A stretch of DNA of 49,040 bases from Eubacteriales bacterium (GTDB lineage Bacteria; Bacillota; Clostridia; Lachnospirales; Lachnospiraceae), in assembly GCA_030524745.1 (NCBI GenBank), contig JAUNGC010000029.1, positions 1 to 49,040 on the forward strand, written 5' to 3'. Below the pieces are notes generated by a model. It did not search any database. It worked only from the letters and a program-made list of their open reading frames with translations, and had not been told where the DNA came from. This document shows positions 33,433-41,385 of the stretch, piece after piece (the first letter of the stretch is position 1; the number at the start of each line of letters is the position of its first letter). Both the position numbers and the translations under genes were made by a program.

Positions 33433-33942
33433 ATGCAGGCGATGGTGGTTTATTCCAGCAAGACGGGAAACACACAAAAGATAGCCACTGCGATTTTTGC
33501 AGCGATTCCGGGAGATTCCAAGGATATGCAGCGGGTGGAGGAATATAAAGGAAAAGAGGCGGATACTTTTTTTATCGGCTTTTGGACGGATCAGGGCAAC
33601 TGCGATACGAAAATTGCGAACCTGTTGTCCTCTCTGCACGGCAAGAGGATAGCGCTTTTCGGAACCTGCGGGGCGGCCAGGGACGACGCTTATTATACGG
33701 AGATCGTCCGGGAAGTGAAAAAATGGATTCCAGCGGACAATGACTATCTGGGAGCGTTTTTGTGTCAGGGCAAAATGCCGATGCAGGTCCGCAGGCGTTA
33801 TGAGACGTTGGCGTCCGGCGCAGACGCCGATCCCCATGTCAAAGCGATGATCCGCAATTTTGACGAGGCTCTTTTGCATCCGGATAAAAAGGATGAACAG
33901 GATGCGGCCGAATTTGCCAGAAAAATGGTGTCAGAAAATTAA
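33433..33942 (+). CDS. flavodoxin-family protein
   Basis: A 169-aa FMN-binding protein of the flavodoxin fold. The phosphate-binding loop VVYSSKTGNTQKIA is at about residues 4-17, followed by FFIGFWTDQGNCD and ALFGTCGAARDD as flavin-edge loops. It probably carries electrons or reduces quinones. It resembles the short flavodoxin-like proteins of gut clostridia, but no partner reductase is adjacent. I prefer ATG 33433, which is 9 nt after AAGGAG (33418-33423), over ATG 33427 with only 3 nt spacing. It follows the J-domain gene by 30 nt. Confidence 0.84.
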   Translation: MQAMVVYSSKTGNTQKIATAIFAAIPGDSKDMQRVEEYKGKEADTFFIGFWTDQGNCDTKIANLLSSLHGKRIALFGTCGAARDDAYYTEIVREVKKWIPADNDYLGAFLCQGKMPMQVRRRYETLASGADADPHVKAMIRNFDEALLHPDKKDEQDAAEFARKMVSEN

Positions 33943-33966
33943 TATATTTTTTTATAACAGACCCCA

Positions 33967-34010
33967 TTGCTTTTTGTTTCATTTCGTGGTATATACACTG
34001 TTTGAAACAG
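33967..34010 (+). promoter_or_regulatory. promoter of the MATE gene with palindrome at the start point
   Basis: TTGCTT (33967-33972), 17-nt spacer, TATATA (33990-33995). A perfect palindrome, CTGTTTGAAACAG, follows at 33998-34010, where transcription should begin, a good place for a repressor. Confidence 0.55.
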
Positions 34011-34029
34011 AAAGAAAGGGGTCTTTTCT

Positions 34030-35385
34030 ATGACAAAAGATATGACGCAGGGCAGTCCGAGAAAACTGATCCTGGAGTTTGTGATACCGTTGCTGTTGGG
34101 GAATCTGTTCCAACAGTTTTATAGTCTGGTGGATACTGTGATCGTAGGGAAATTTTTGGGAGTCACCCAGCTTGCCGCAGTGGGCGCTACGGGTTCCATT
34201 AACTTTCTGATTATCGGTTTCTGCATGGGAATGTGCAGCGGTTTGGGAATTCCGATCGCGCAGAAATTCGGCGCGAAGGATGAAAGCGCGATGCGCCGTT
34301 ATGTGGCCAACAGCGCCTGGCTGGGAATCATTTTTTCCGTGATCCTGACTGTGCTGACGGTGGTTTTGTGCAGGCAGATTCTGGTCTGGATGAAGACGCC
34401 TGCGGATATCATCGACGGTTCCTATTCCTATATCGTGATTATATTTGCGGGCATACCGGTGACCATTTTGTACAATCTGACTTCCGCAATTATCCGTTCC
34501 ATGGGAGATTCCAGAACGCCGGTTTATTTTCTGACGATGTCCGCGACGCTCAACATTGTGCTGGATCTGTTCTGCATTCTCGTGCTGCACATGGGCGTTG
34601 CAGGCGCGGCGGTAGCGACCGTGATTTCTCAGGCTGTTTCCGGAATTGCCTGTCTGATTTATATGATAAAAAAATACGACGTGCTTAAGATGCGTCAGGG
34701 CGAGGGAAAACCACAGCCGGAACTGATGAAGAAGCTGGTCATTATGGGAGTTCCTATGGGACTGCAATATTCTGTCACGGCGATTGGCAGCGTCGTTTTG
34801 CAAAGTTCCGTCAATACGCTGGGAAGCGCAGCGGTGGCCGCCGTGACGGCGGCAAGCAAAATCAGCCTGTTCTTCTGCTGTCCGTTTGAAGCGCTGGGAG
34901 CGACGATGGCGACCTATGGCGGGCAGAATATGGGAGCCGGAAAGCCCGAAAGAATCCGGAAAGGCCTGCGGGAAGCTGCCGTAATGGGCGTTATTTATTC
35001 CGTCGTCGCTTTTGTTGTGCTTTTTACCGGCGGGAAATATATTGCGCTGTTCTTTGTGGATGCCGGTGAAACGGCCATTCTGTCGGACGTACAGTTCATG
35101 CTTACCATAAACAGCGCCTTCTATATCGCTTTGACGTTCGTCAATACGGTCCGCTTTCTGATACAGGGAATCGGCTTCTCCGGTCTGGCCGTATTTTCGG
35201 GGGTCTTTGAAATGTTGGCCAGAGCGTTGGCGGGATTTCTTCTGGTGCCTATATTCGGATTCGGGGCGGTCTGTTTTGCCAACCCGCTGGCCTGGCTGTT
35301 TGCGGATGCCTTTCTGTTTCCGGCGTATTTTATGGTTATGCGCAGGGTGGAAGATTATCTGGCGGGAAAACGCCAACATCTTTAA
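34030..35385 (+). CDS. MATE family efflux transporter
   Basis: A 451-aa membrane exporter with twelve predicted helices in two six-helix halves. Typical features are the start MTQGSPRKLILEFVIPLLLGNLFQQFYSLVDTVIVGK, GATGSINFLI, and the mid-protein repeat GVPMGLQYSVTAIGSVVLQ with PFEALGATMATYGGQNMGAG. These point to the DinF/MepA-like branch, which uses Na+ or H+ to export drugs or metabolites. The substrate cannot be read. Its own promoter with a palindromic site suggests ligand-controlled expression. A two-component gene pair follows after 91 nt with its own promoter. Confidence 0.93.
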   Translation: MTKDMTQGSPRKLILEFVIPLLLGNLFQQFYSLVDTVIVGKFLGVTQLAAVGATGSINFLIIGFCMGMCSGLGIPIAQKFGAKDESAMRRYVANSAWLGIIFSVILTVLTVVLCRQILVWMKTPADIIDGSYSYIVIIFAGIPVTILYNLTSAIIRSMGDSRTPVYFLTMSATLNIVLDLFCILVLHMGVAGAAVATVISQAVSGIACLIYMIKKYDVLKMRQGEGKPQPELMKKLVIMGVPMGLQYSVTAIGSVVLQSSVNTLGSAAVAAVTAASKISLFFCCPFEALGATMATYGGQNMGAGKPERIRKGLREAAVMGVIYSVVAFVVLFTGGKYIALFFVDAGETAILSDVQFMLTINSAFYIALTFVNTVRFLIQGIGFSGLAVFSGVFEMLARALAGFLLVPIFGFGAVCFANPLAWLFADAFLFPAYFMVMRRVEDYLAGKRQHL

Positions 35386-35411
35386 GCTGGTCACATTTTC
35401 TACATAATTAG

Positions 35412-35426
35412 CTGTTATACTAACAG
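35412..35426 (+). promoter_or_regulatory. extended -10 promoter within a palindrome, before the two-component operon
   Basis: TGT-TATACT at 35413-35421 is an extended -10 element. It lies inside the inverted repeat CTGTTA-TAC-TAACAG (35412-35426). This may be an operator, or the hairpin may end the MATE transcript, although no T-run follows. Confidence 0.45.
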
Positions 35427-35476
35427 TAGAAAGGCCTGTTTATGAATAACGAGGCAGAAAGGATCGTGCGTGGAAG

Positions 35477-36154
35477 ATGGAAAAACGAAAGGTTTTAGTG
35501 GTCGATGATGAAAGCAGGATGCGCAAACTGGTGAAGGATTTTTTGCAGAGAGAGAACTTTGAAGTGCTGGAAGCGGCGGACGGCAGCGAAGCGCTGGATA
35601 TTTTTTTTGCTGATAACGATATCGCGCTCGTTATTCTCGATGTTATGATGCCGAAGATGGATGGATGGCAGGTATGCAGAGAGATACGCGCCTTTTCTAA
35701 AGTACCGATCATCATGTTGACGGCGCGGGGCGATGAAAAAGACGAACTGCAGGGATTTGAACTGGGAGTGGATGAATACATTTCCAAACCGTTCAGCCCC
35801 AAAATTCTGGTGGCGCGGGTGGAAGCGATTCTGCGCAGGAGCAACGGAGGAACGGAGTCGGGAGAAGTTCTGGAAGTGGGCGGCATTCATATGGATAAGG
35901 CGGCTCATATGGTGGAAATCGATGGAAAGAGCGTTGATTTGAGTTATAAGGAGTTTGAACTTCTTGCGTACTTCATGGAAAATAAGGGAATCGCGCTTTC
36001 CAGGGAAAAAATTCTGAATAATGTCTGGAATTACGACTATTTCGGAGATGCCAGAACGATTGATACCCATGTGAAAAAACTGAGAAGCAAGCTGGGAGAA
36101 AAAGGCGAACTGATTAAAACGATCTGGGGAATGGGGTACAAGCTGGAGGTATAG
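35477..36154 (+). CDS. OmpR/PhoB-family response regulator
   Basis: A 225-aa DNA-binding regulator. The receiver domain (about residues 1-118) has the acidic pair in VVDDE, the phosphorylation site D55 in VILDVMMPKMDGW, Thr in MLTARGDE, and Lys in YISKPFSP. A winged-helix DNA-binding domain covers about 128-225 (LSYKEFELLAYFMENKG, RTIDTHVKKLRSKLGE, IWGMGYKLEV). It is paired with the kinase gene 2 nt downstream, with which it must form one system. The target genes and signal cannot be inferred; the MATE gene upstream is one candidate. Confidence 0.95.
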   Translation: MEKRKVLVVDDESRMRKLVKDFLQRENFEVLEAADGSEALDIFFADNDIALVILDVMMPKMDGWQVCREIRAFSKVPIIMLTARGDEKDELQGFELGVDEYISKPFSPKILVARVEAILRRSNGGTESGEVLEVGGIHMDKAAHMVEIDGKSVDLSYKEFELLAYFMENKGIALSREKILNNVWNYDYFGDARTIDTHVKKLRSKLGEKGELIKTIWGMGYKLEV

Positions 36155-36156
36155 GG

Positions 36157-37632
36157 ATGAAGCATTCCATACGCAGGCAGTTTGCGGCGATTTTTATCGG
36201 CCTGATGGCGGGGACGATTCTGCTGTGCTGGTTTATCAACGGAACTTTTCTGGAAAAATATTATATTGCCAATAAAAAGGCGGTGCTTTTGAAGGTATAC
36301 ACGGAACTGGAAAACGCGGTTAACAGCGAAGATCTGGATTCCGAAACTTACAATCTGAGTTTGCAGCAGAACTGCGGAAAGTATAACCTGTCCTTGCTTG
36401 TGCTGGATTCCAGCGCGAGAATCGTGAAGTCTTCCGAGAGCGATTCCAATCTCATGAAGCTGCAGCTTTTGCAGCATGTTTTTATGGAAACGGACCCGAC
36501 AGACGAGATTATGGAAAAGACGGATGATTACATTGTTCAGCGGGTGAACGACCCCAGATCTGATATGGAATATATCGAAATCTGGGGCATACTGGGGAAC
36601 AGCTACTTTTTCATCATCCGGACGGCACTGGAAGGGATACAGGACAGCGTGGCGATTGCCAACCGGTTTCTGGCCTATGTGGGAATTTTGTCGGCAATTG
36701 CCAGCGGTATGATTATCTGGTATGTGTCCCGCAAAATTACGACTCCTATTTTACAGCTTGCGGATATTTCCCGCCGCATGGCTCATCTGGATTTTGATGC
36801 GGAATATCAGGGACAGAGCCATAATGAAATCGACCTTCTGGGAGAAAATATCAATAAACTTTCAGAAACGCTGGAAAAGACAATTTCGGAACTGAAAACG
36901 GCGAACAATGAGTTAAAAAAGGATATTGAAAAGAAAAACGAAATCGACGAGATGCGGAAAGAATTTCTTTCCAACGTTTCCCATGAACTGAAGACGCCGA
37001 TCGCGCTGATTCAGGGCTATGCGGAGGGCCTGCAGGAGGGAATCAGCGACGATCCGGAAAGCAGGAGTTTTTACTGCGAAGTCATTGTGGATGAAGCGGC
37101 GAAGATGAATGAGATGATGAAGAAGCTGCTCACATTGAATCAGTTGGAATTCGGCAATGACGTGGTCTCCATGGAGCGGTTTGATATCACGGCGCTGATT
37201 GATAATTATCTGCAGTCGGCGGATCTTCTGGCCAGACAGAATGAAATTACGGTTCAGATGGAACAAAAAGAGCCTGTTTTTGTATGGGGCGATGAATTTA
37301 AAATAGAAGAAGTATTCATGAACTATTTTTCCAATGCGATCAATCATTGCACGGGCGATAAGGTGATTGAAGTGAGCATCGTTCAACGGGATAACTGCGC
37401 AAGAGTATCGGTATTTAATACGGGAGAGCCGATTCCGGAGGAATCCCTGCCCCATCTCTGGGATAAATTTTACAAAGTGGATAAGGCCAGAACGCGGGAA
37501 TACGGCGGAAGCGGCGTGGGACTTTCTATCGTGAAAGCGATCATGAAATCCATGAATCAGAATTACGGCGTAATCAACTACGAAAATGGGGTGGCTTTCT
37601 GGTTTGAGTTGGAACTTTTTGAAAAAAAGTAG
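36157..37632 (+). CDS. membrane sensor histidine kinase
   Basis: A 491-aa kinase for the preceding regulator. Membrane helix 1 lies at about residues 9-28, an outside sensor region at about 29-165, and helix 2 at about 170-190. Then come HAMP (ISRRMAHLDFDAEYQGQ), a coiled coil, HisKA with the phospho-acceptor H276 in SNVSHELKTPIALIQG, and the ATPase domain with N-box MNYFSNAINHC. The G1 region reads VFNTGEPIPEE (Asn in place of Asp), usual for this clostridial subgroup. KARTREYGGSGVGLSIV is the G2 box. Ribosome site GGAGG overlaps the end of the regulator gene. Confidence 0.94.
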   Translation: MKHSIRRQFAAIFIGLMAGTILLCWFINGTFLEKYYIANKKAVLLKVYTELENAVNSEDLDSETYNLSLQQNCGKYNLSLLVLDSSARIVKSSESDSNLMKLQLLQHVFMETDPTDEIMEKTDDYIVQRVNDPRSDMEYIEIWGILGNSYFFIIRTALEGIQDSVAIANRFLAYVGILSAIASGMIIWYVSRKITTPILQLADISRRMAHLDFDAEYQGQSHNEIDLLGENINKLSETLEKTISELKTANNELKKDIEKKNEIDEMRKEFLSNVSHELKTPIALIQGYAEGLQEGISDDPESRSFYCEVIVDEAAKMNEMMKKLLTLNQLEFGNDVVSMERFDITALIDNYLQSADLLARQNEITVQMEQKEPVFVWGDEFKIEEVFMNYFSNAINHCTGDKVIEVSIVQRDNCARVSVFNTGEPIPEESLPHLWDKFYKVDKARTREYGGSGVGLSIVKAIMKSMNQNYGVINYENGVAFWFELELFEKK

Positions 37633-37707
37633 TTGAAAAATGGTGATTTTTAGTATACACTTGTAAAGGATTTAAATCGTGAATTTTGATTAGGAGGAAG
37701 ATTTTGT

Positions 37708-38265
37708 ATGATTTCTGCAGGCGATTTCAGAAATGGTGTTACCATCGAATTCGAAGGAAATATTTATCAGATCATTGAATTCCAGCATGTAAAGCCCGGT
37801 AAAGGGGCAGCTTTTGTTAGAACCAAGTTAAAGAATATCAAGAGTGGCGGCGTAGTGGAGAAGACTTTCAGACCCACTGAGAAGTGCCCGACTGCTCGTA
37901 TCGATAGAAGAGATATGCAGTATCTGTACAATGACGGTGAACTGTTCACCTTTATGGATATGGAGACTTACGACCAGATTTCCTTAAATTCCGACGCGAT
38001 CGGCGACGCGCTGAAGTTCGTGAAGGAGAACGAGGTTTGCAAGATCTGCTCCCATAACGGCAGCGTATTTGCAGTAGAGCCGCCTCTGTTCGTGGAACTG
38101 GCTGTTACGGAGACGGAGCCCGGATTCAAGGGCGATACCGCTACCGGCGCGAACAAGCCCGCTACGGTTGAGACCGGCGCGCAGGTAAATGTTCCTCTGT
38201 TCGTGAATGAGGGAGACGTTATCAAGATCGATACCAGAACTGGCGAATATCTGTCCAGAGTCTGA
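37708..38265 (+). CDS. efp: translation elongation factor P
   Basis: Helps ribosomes form peptide bonds in proline-rich stretches. The 185-aa product has the full three-domain length. The functional lysine is K32 in [17 protein letters not shown], the same number as in Bacillus subtilis EF-P, where it is modified. The C-terminal signature region reads [25 protein letters not shown]. No modification enzymes are adjacent. AGGAGGAAG precedes the ATG, and a terminator follows at 38294, so it is probably transcribed alone. Confidence 0.97.
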   Translation: MISAGDFRNGVTIEFEGNIYQIIEFQHVKPGKGAAFVRTKLKNIKSGGVVEKTFRPTEKCPTARIDRRDMQYLYNDGELFTFMDMETYDQISLNSDAIGDALKFVKENEVCKICSHNGSVFAVEPPLFVELAVTETEPGFKGDTATGANKPATVETGAQVNVPLFVNEGDVIKIDTRTGEYLSRV

Positions 38266-38293
38266 GCGGACAACTGAAGAATGAATAGAAGAG

Positions 38294-38326
38294 ATCCGGA
38301 GTGCGTTTGGCATTCCGGATTTTTTA
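38294..38326 (+). terminator. intrinsic terminator after efp
   Basis: ATCCGGAGTGC (38294-38304) pairs with GCATTCCGGAT (38310-38320), with one G-T pair, followed by TTTTT. Confidence 0.88.
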
Positions 38327-38339
38327 CATATAGAATATA

Positions 38340-38390
38340 TTGACAAATGACAGAATTCAACATATAATCCTACTAAATAAATAGGAATAT
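38340..38390 (+). promoter_or_regulatory. consensus promoter with Rrf2/CymR-like operator
   Basis: TTGACA (38340-38345), 17-nt spacer, TATAAT (38363-38368): a near-perfect promoter. An interrupted palindrome overlaps the -10, ATAATCCTA (38364-38372), nine bases, TAGGAATAT (38382-38390), with eight of nine arm positions matching. The TCCTA-n9-TAGGA arrangement resembles sites of Rrf2-family regulators such as CymR, which respond to cysteine supply (inference). Confidence 0.7.
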
Positions 38391-38420
38391 GGTGGCGAAG
38401 AAGCCGGAAAAGAGGGGACT

Positions 38421-39062
38421 ATGAAAAACATACTGAATTATCAAAGTTCAGAATACGACTGCGGGCCGACAACGCTGATCAATGCGGTCCGCTATCTGTT
38501 CGACAGGGAAACGGTTACGCCGGAACTGCTAAAAGCGATCTCCCTTTATACGCTGGATTCCTATAATGAAGAAGGGGAGAGCGGGAAAAGCGGCACTTCC
38601 AGAATGGCAATGCAGTTTCTGGCAAGCTGGATGAATCAGTATGGCGAACGAAAGAAATTTCCGATCCGGGCCAGATTTCTGGAAGAAGATCAGGTTTACA
38701 TAGGGCAGAACAGTGAAATCGTGGAATGTCTGCAGCAAAAGGGCGTCGCCGTAGTCCGCGTATGGCTGGAAAAAGATCCGCATTATGTGTTGCTGACACA
38801 TGCGGGGCAGGATGAAATCGGACTTTTCGATCCCTACTATGTTGATTTCGGAACATGCAAAGAGAGGCTATGGGAAGAGCGCGGCTTTCGCGTGATCACA
38901 GATCAGCCCTGGAGACTGAACCGCATGGTGAAGGCTGCCGTCATGAACGCAAAAGGGGTGGCCGACTATGGCATGGGAGAAAAGAGCATGCGGGAAGCGA
39001 TGCTGATTTATAACACGGAAACGAGACTGACGCCTGAGAAAACAATAGAATATATCATCTGA
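38421..39062 (+). CDS. C39-like papain-fold protein
   Basis: A 213-aa cytosolic protein that looks like a peptidase C39-like domain. The expected catalytic triad is C14 in EYDCGPTTLINA, H121 in PHYVLLTHAG, and D137 in LFDPYY. There is no signal peptide, no ABC transporter and no GG-leader peptide nearby, so it is not an ordinary bacteriocin processing protease. The M20 peptidase gene begins 17 nt later, which suggests joint peptide use. The upstream CymR-like site hints at a role in cysteine recovery. Possible alternatives are a transglutaminase-like or a non-catalytic member. Confidence 0.72.
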   Translation: MKNILNYQSSEYDCGPTTLINAVRYLFDRETVTPELLKAISLYTLDSYNEEGESGKSGTSRMAMQFLASWMNQYGERKKFPIRARFLEEDQVYIGQNSEIVECLQQKGVAVVRVWLEKDPHYVLLTHAGQDEIGLFDPYYVDFGTCKERLWEERGFRVITDQPWRLNRMVKAAVMNAKGVADYGMGEKSMREAMLIYNTETRLTPEKTIEYII

Positions 39063-39079
39063 GAAAGGAAAAGAAGAAA

Positions 39080-40216
39080 ATGAGCGAGAAGAAGATCTTT
39101 CCGGTCAACAAAGACCGTCTGGTGAAGGAGTTTGCAGAACTGGTGGAGATCGATTCCGTCAGCTTCCGGGAGCGGAAGATGGCGGACGTGCTGATTCAAA
39201 AACTGGAAGAACTGGGATTTTCCGTCCGGGAGGATGATGCGGCAAAGAAGATCGGTTCCGATGCGGGAAATTTGTATGCGTATCGGAAAGGAACGCTGGA
39301 AGGAGAGCCGCTGTTGTTTTCTTCCCATATGGATACGGTGGAGCCGGGAAGCGGCAAACATGCCGTGCTGCATGACGACGGAACAATCACGTCCGAAGGA
39401 GATACGGTTCTGGGAGCGGACGATGTGGCCGGACTGGCGTCGATTTTAGAGGCTGTCCGGACACTGCAGGAGAACGATATTCCCCACAGGAGTCTTGAGA
39501 TTTTATTTACGGTAGCGGAGGAAAGCTATGGAAAGGGCAGCAGCGTGTTCGATTATGACACGATAAGCGCCCGACAGGCATATGTGCTGGATATCAGCGG
39601 GCCGGTGGGAAGGGCCTCTTTGCAGGAACCGACCCTGATTTCTTTTGAAATTTCGGTGAAAGGGAAGGCCGCCCATGCGGGCTTTGCGCCGGAAGAAGGC
39701 GTGCACGCCATCGCGGCGGCGGCCGCCGCCATCACGAAAATACGGCAGGGGCGGCTGGACGACGAGACCAGGGTGAACATCGGAAAAATAGAAGGCGGTC
39801 AGGCGACGAACATTGTTCCGGATCTGGTGACGGTGAAAGGAGAGATCAGAAGCTACCGGCATGAGAGCGCGCTGGCGCAGATGGAAGAAATCCGCCGGAT
39901 CTTTGAAGAAACGGCAAAAAGCTTCGGAGCAGAAGCCAAAGTCAGAGACGAGGTCATTTTGCAGGCTTATCGGGTCGAAGAAGACGAAGCCGTTGTGCAG
40001 CGTTTTTTACGGGTATGCGAATCGCTGGGACTTGACGGCCGTCTGACAAAAACCTTCGGCGGCAGCGATAATAACAGCTTTTTGCGGCATGATATCCGGG
40101 GCATTGTGCTTGCCTGCGGCATGAATCAGGTGCACAGCACCATAGAATATACCTCTGTAGAAGAACTGGCGCTGTGCGCGTCCATTGTAGCCGGATTGAT
40201 GGCGGAGAAAAGTTAA
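39080..40216 (+). CDS. M20-family metallopeptidase (peptidase T-like)
   Basis: A 378-aa zinc aminopeptidase or deacylase. Metal motifs are LFSSHMDTVEPG (His, Asp), ADDVAGLASIL (Asp), and VAEESYGKGS with the catalytic Glu pair. The dimerisation domain follows at KGKAAHAGFAPEEGVHAI, and near the C-terminus MNQVHSTIEYTSVEEL supplies the last His. It fits the PepT-like/YqjE group that acts on di- and tripeptides. It is probably co-transcribed with the C39-like gene just upstream. The cysK gene follows after its own promoter. Confidence 0.9.
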   Translation: MSEKKIFPVNKDRLVKEFAELVEIDSVSFRERKMADVLIQKLEELGFSVREDDAAKKIGSDAGNLYAYRKGTLEGEPLLFSSHMDTVEPGSGKHAVLHDDGTITSEGDTVLGADDVAGLASILEAVRTLQENDIPHRSLEILFTVAEESYGKGSSVFDYDTISARQAYVLDISGPVGRASLQEPTLISFEISVKGKAAHAGFAPEEGVHAIAAAAAAITKIRQGRLDDETRVNIGKIEGGQATNIVPDLVTVKGEIRSYRHESALAQMEEIRRIFEETAKSFGAEAKVRDEVILQAYRVEEDEAVVQRFLRVCESLGLDGRLTKTFGGSDNNSFLRHDIRGIVLACGMNQVHSTIEYTSVEELALCASIVAGLMAEKS

Positions 40217-40234
40217 AAAAATAGAAAAATCCAC

Positions 40235-40300
40235 TTGACTTGTGAATAGAAAGGGAATATAATCATTACAACATAAAACATATTAAACAGATAGGAAAAT
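40235..40300 (+). promoter_or_regulatory. cysK promoter with second CymR-like site
   Basis: TTGACT (40235-40240), 17-nt spacer, TATAAT (40258-40263). At 40279-40300, CATATTAAACAGATAGGAAAAT matches the operator before the C39-like gene at 17 of 22 positions, mainly its right half TAGGAA. Confidence 0.62.
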
Positions 40301-40314
40301 AGGAGGGAAATAAA

Positions 40315-41247
40315 ATGGCAAACATTTATAAAGGCACTTTGGGACTGATCGGCAACACTCCCCTTGTAGAAGTCACAAATCTGGAGAAGGAACTGGGGCT
40401 GAAGGCCAGAGTCCTTGTGAAACTGGAATACTTTAATCCTGCGGGCAGCGTGAAGGACAGAATTGCAAAAGCGATGATCGAAGATGCGGAAGAGAAGGGG
40501 ATCTTAAAGGAAGGTTCCGTTATTATCGAACCCACGTCCGGCAATACCGGCATCGGCCTGGCATCCATCGCGGCGGCGAAGGGCTACCGCATCATTCTGA
40601 CCATGCCTGAAACGATGAGCGTGGAGAGAAGGAATATCTTAAAGGCATACGGTGCCGAACTCGTTTTGACAGAAGGCGCGAAGGGGATGAAAGGCGCGAT
40701 TGCGAAAGCGGAAGAACTTGCAAAAGAGATTCCCCAGAGTTTTATTCCCGGACAGTTTGTCAATCCTGCCAATCCTGCTATTCACAGAAAAACTACAGGT
40801 CCCGAGGTATGGAACGATACGGACGGCGTTGTTGATATTTTTGTGGCCGGCGTGGGCACGGGCGGAACGCTGACGGGCGTAGGAGAATTTTTAAAATCGA
40901 AGAAGGAAGAAGTGAAGATCGTGGCGGTTGAGCCTGCCGGATCTCCCGTACTTTCCGAAGGAAAGAGCGGCCCGCACAAGATTCAGGGAATCGGCGCAGG
41001 TTTCGTGCCGGACGTTTTGAACACGGGAATCTATGATGAGATCATCCGGATTGAGAATGAGGATGCTTTCGCAACCGGCAAGCTGCTGGCAAAGCATGAA
41101 GGCGTTTTGGTGGGAATTTCTTCCGGCGCGGCGCTCTATGCGGCGATCGAACTCGCAAAGCGGCCTGAGAACGAAGGAAAGACAATTGTGGCGCTTTTAC
41201 CCGACACAGGGGACAGATATTATTCCACGCCTCTGTTTACAGAGTAG
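40315..41247 (+). CDS. cysK: cysteine synthase A
   Basis: A PLP enzyme that makes cysteine from O-acetylserine and sulfide. The 310-aa product is standard CysK length. PLP lysine K47 lies in [11 protein letters not shown], the substrate loop is [12 protein letters not shown], and the phosphate loop is [10 protein letters not shown]. Near the end are [11 protein letters not shown] and [20 protein letters not shown] lies before the ATG. It has its own strong promoter and a terminator at 41290, so it is mainly a single-gene unit within a sulfur amino-acid block. Confidence 0.96.
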   Translation: MANIYKGTLGLIGNTPLVEVTNLEKELGLKARVLVKLEYFNPAGSVKDRIAKAMIEDAEEKGILKEGSVIIEPTSGNTGIGLASIAAAKGYRIILTMPETMSVERRNILKAYGAELVLTEGAKGMKGAIAKAEELAKEIPQSFIPGQFVNPANPAIHRKTTGPEVWNDTDGVVDIFVAGVGTGGTLTGVGEFLKSKKEEVKIVAVEPAGSPVLSEGKSGPHKIQGIGAGFVPDVLNTGIYDEIIRIENEDAFATGKLLAKHEGVLVGISSGAALYAAIELAKRPENEGKTIVALLPDTGDRYYSTPLFTE

Positions 41248-41289
41248 AAAGCAGCAGTTGGAGAGAAAAGCGGAAATTGCTGAATGTAG

Positions 41290-41317
41290 CGGGCAGGCGG
41301 TGCGCCTGCCCGTTTTT
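41290..41317 (+). terminator. intrinsic terminator after cysK
   Basis: A perfect 10-bp stem, CGGGCAGGCG (41290-41299) with CGCCTGCCCG (41303-41312), a three-base loop and five T. Confidence 0.92.
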
Positions 41318-41385
41318 ATGAAAAAACGAAGATTTTGAATGCTCTGCGGGGTATGGTATCACGTATATCTGATGGAGGGAAGGAT

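Noticed and set aside
33979-35394. A 471-codon minus-strand open frame
   Set aside because: It covers the MATE gene on the other strand almost exactly, and its product is low-complexity His/Gln/Arg-rich.
34030-37632. MATE plus two-component genes as an antimicrobial-peptide resistance operon
   Set aside because: No BceAB-type ABC transporter or biosynthetic gene is near, and both units have separate promoters. The kinase has an ordinary outside sensor domain.
38421-39062. C39-like protein as a bacteriocin leader protease
   Set aside because: No ABC transporter domain, no double-glycine precursor nearby, and no membrane segments.
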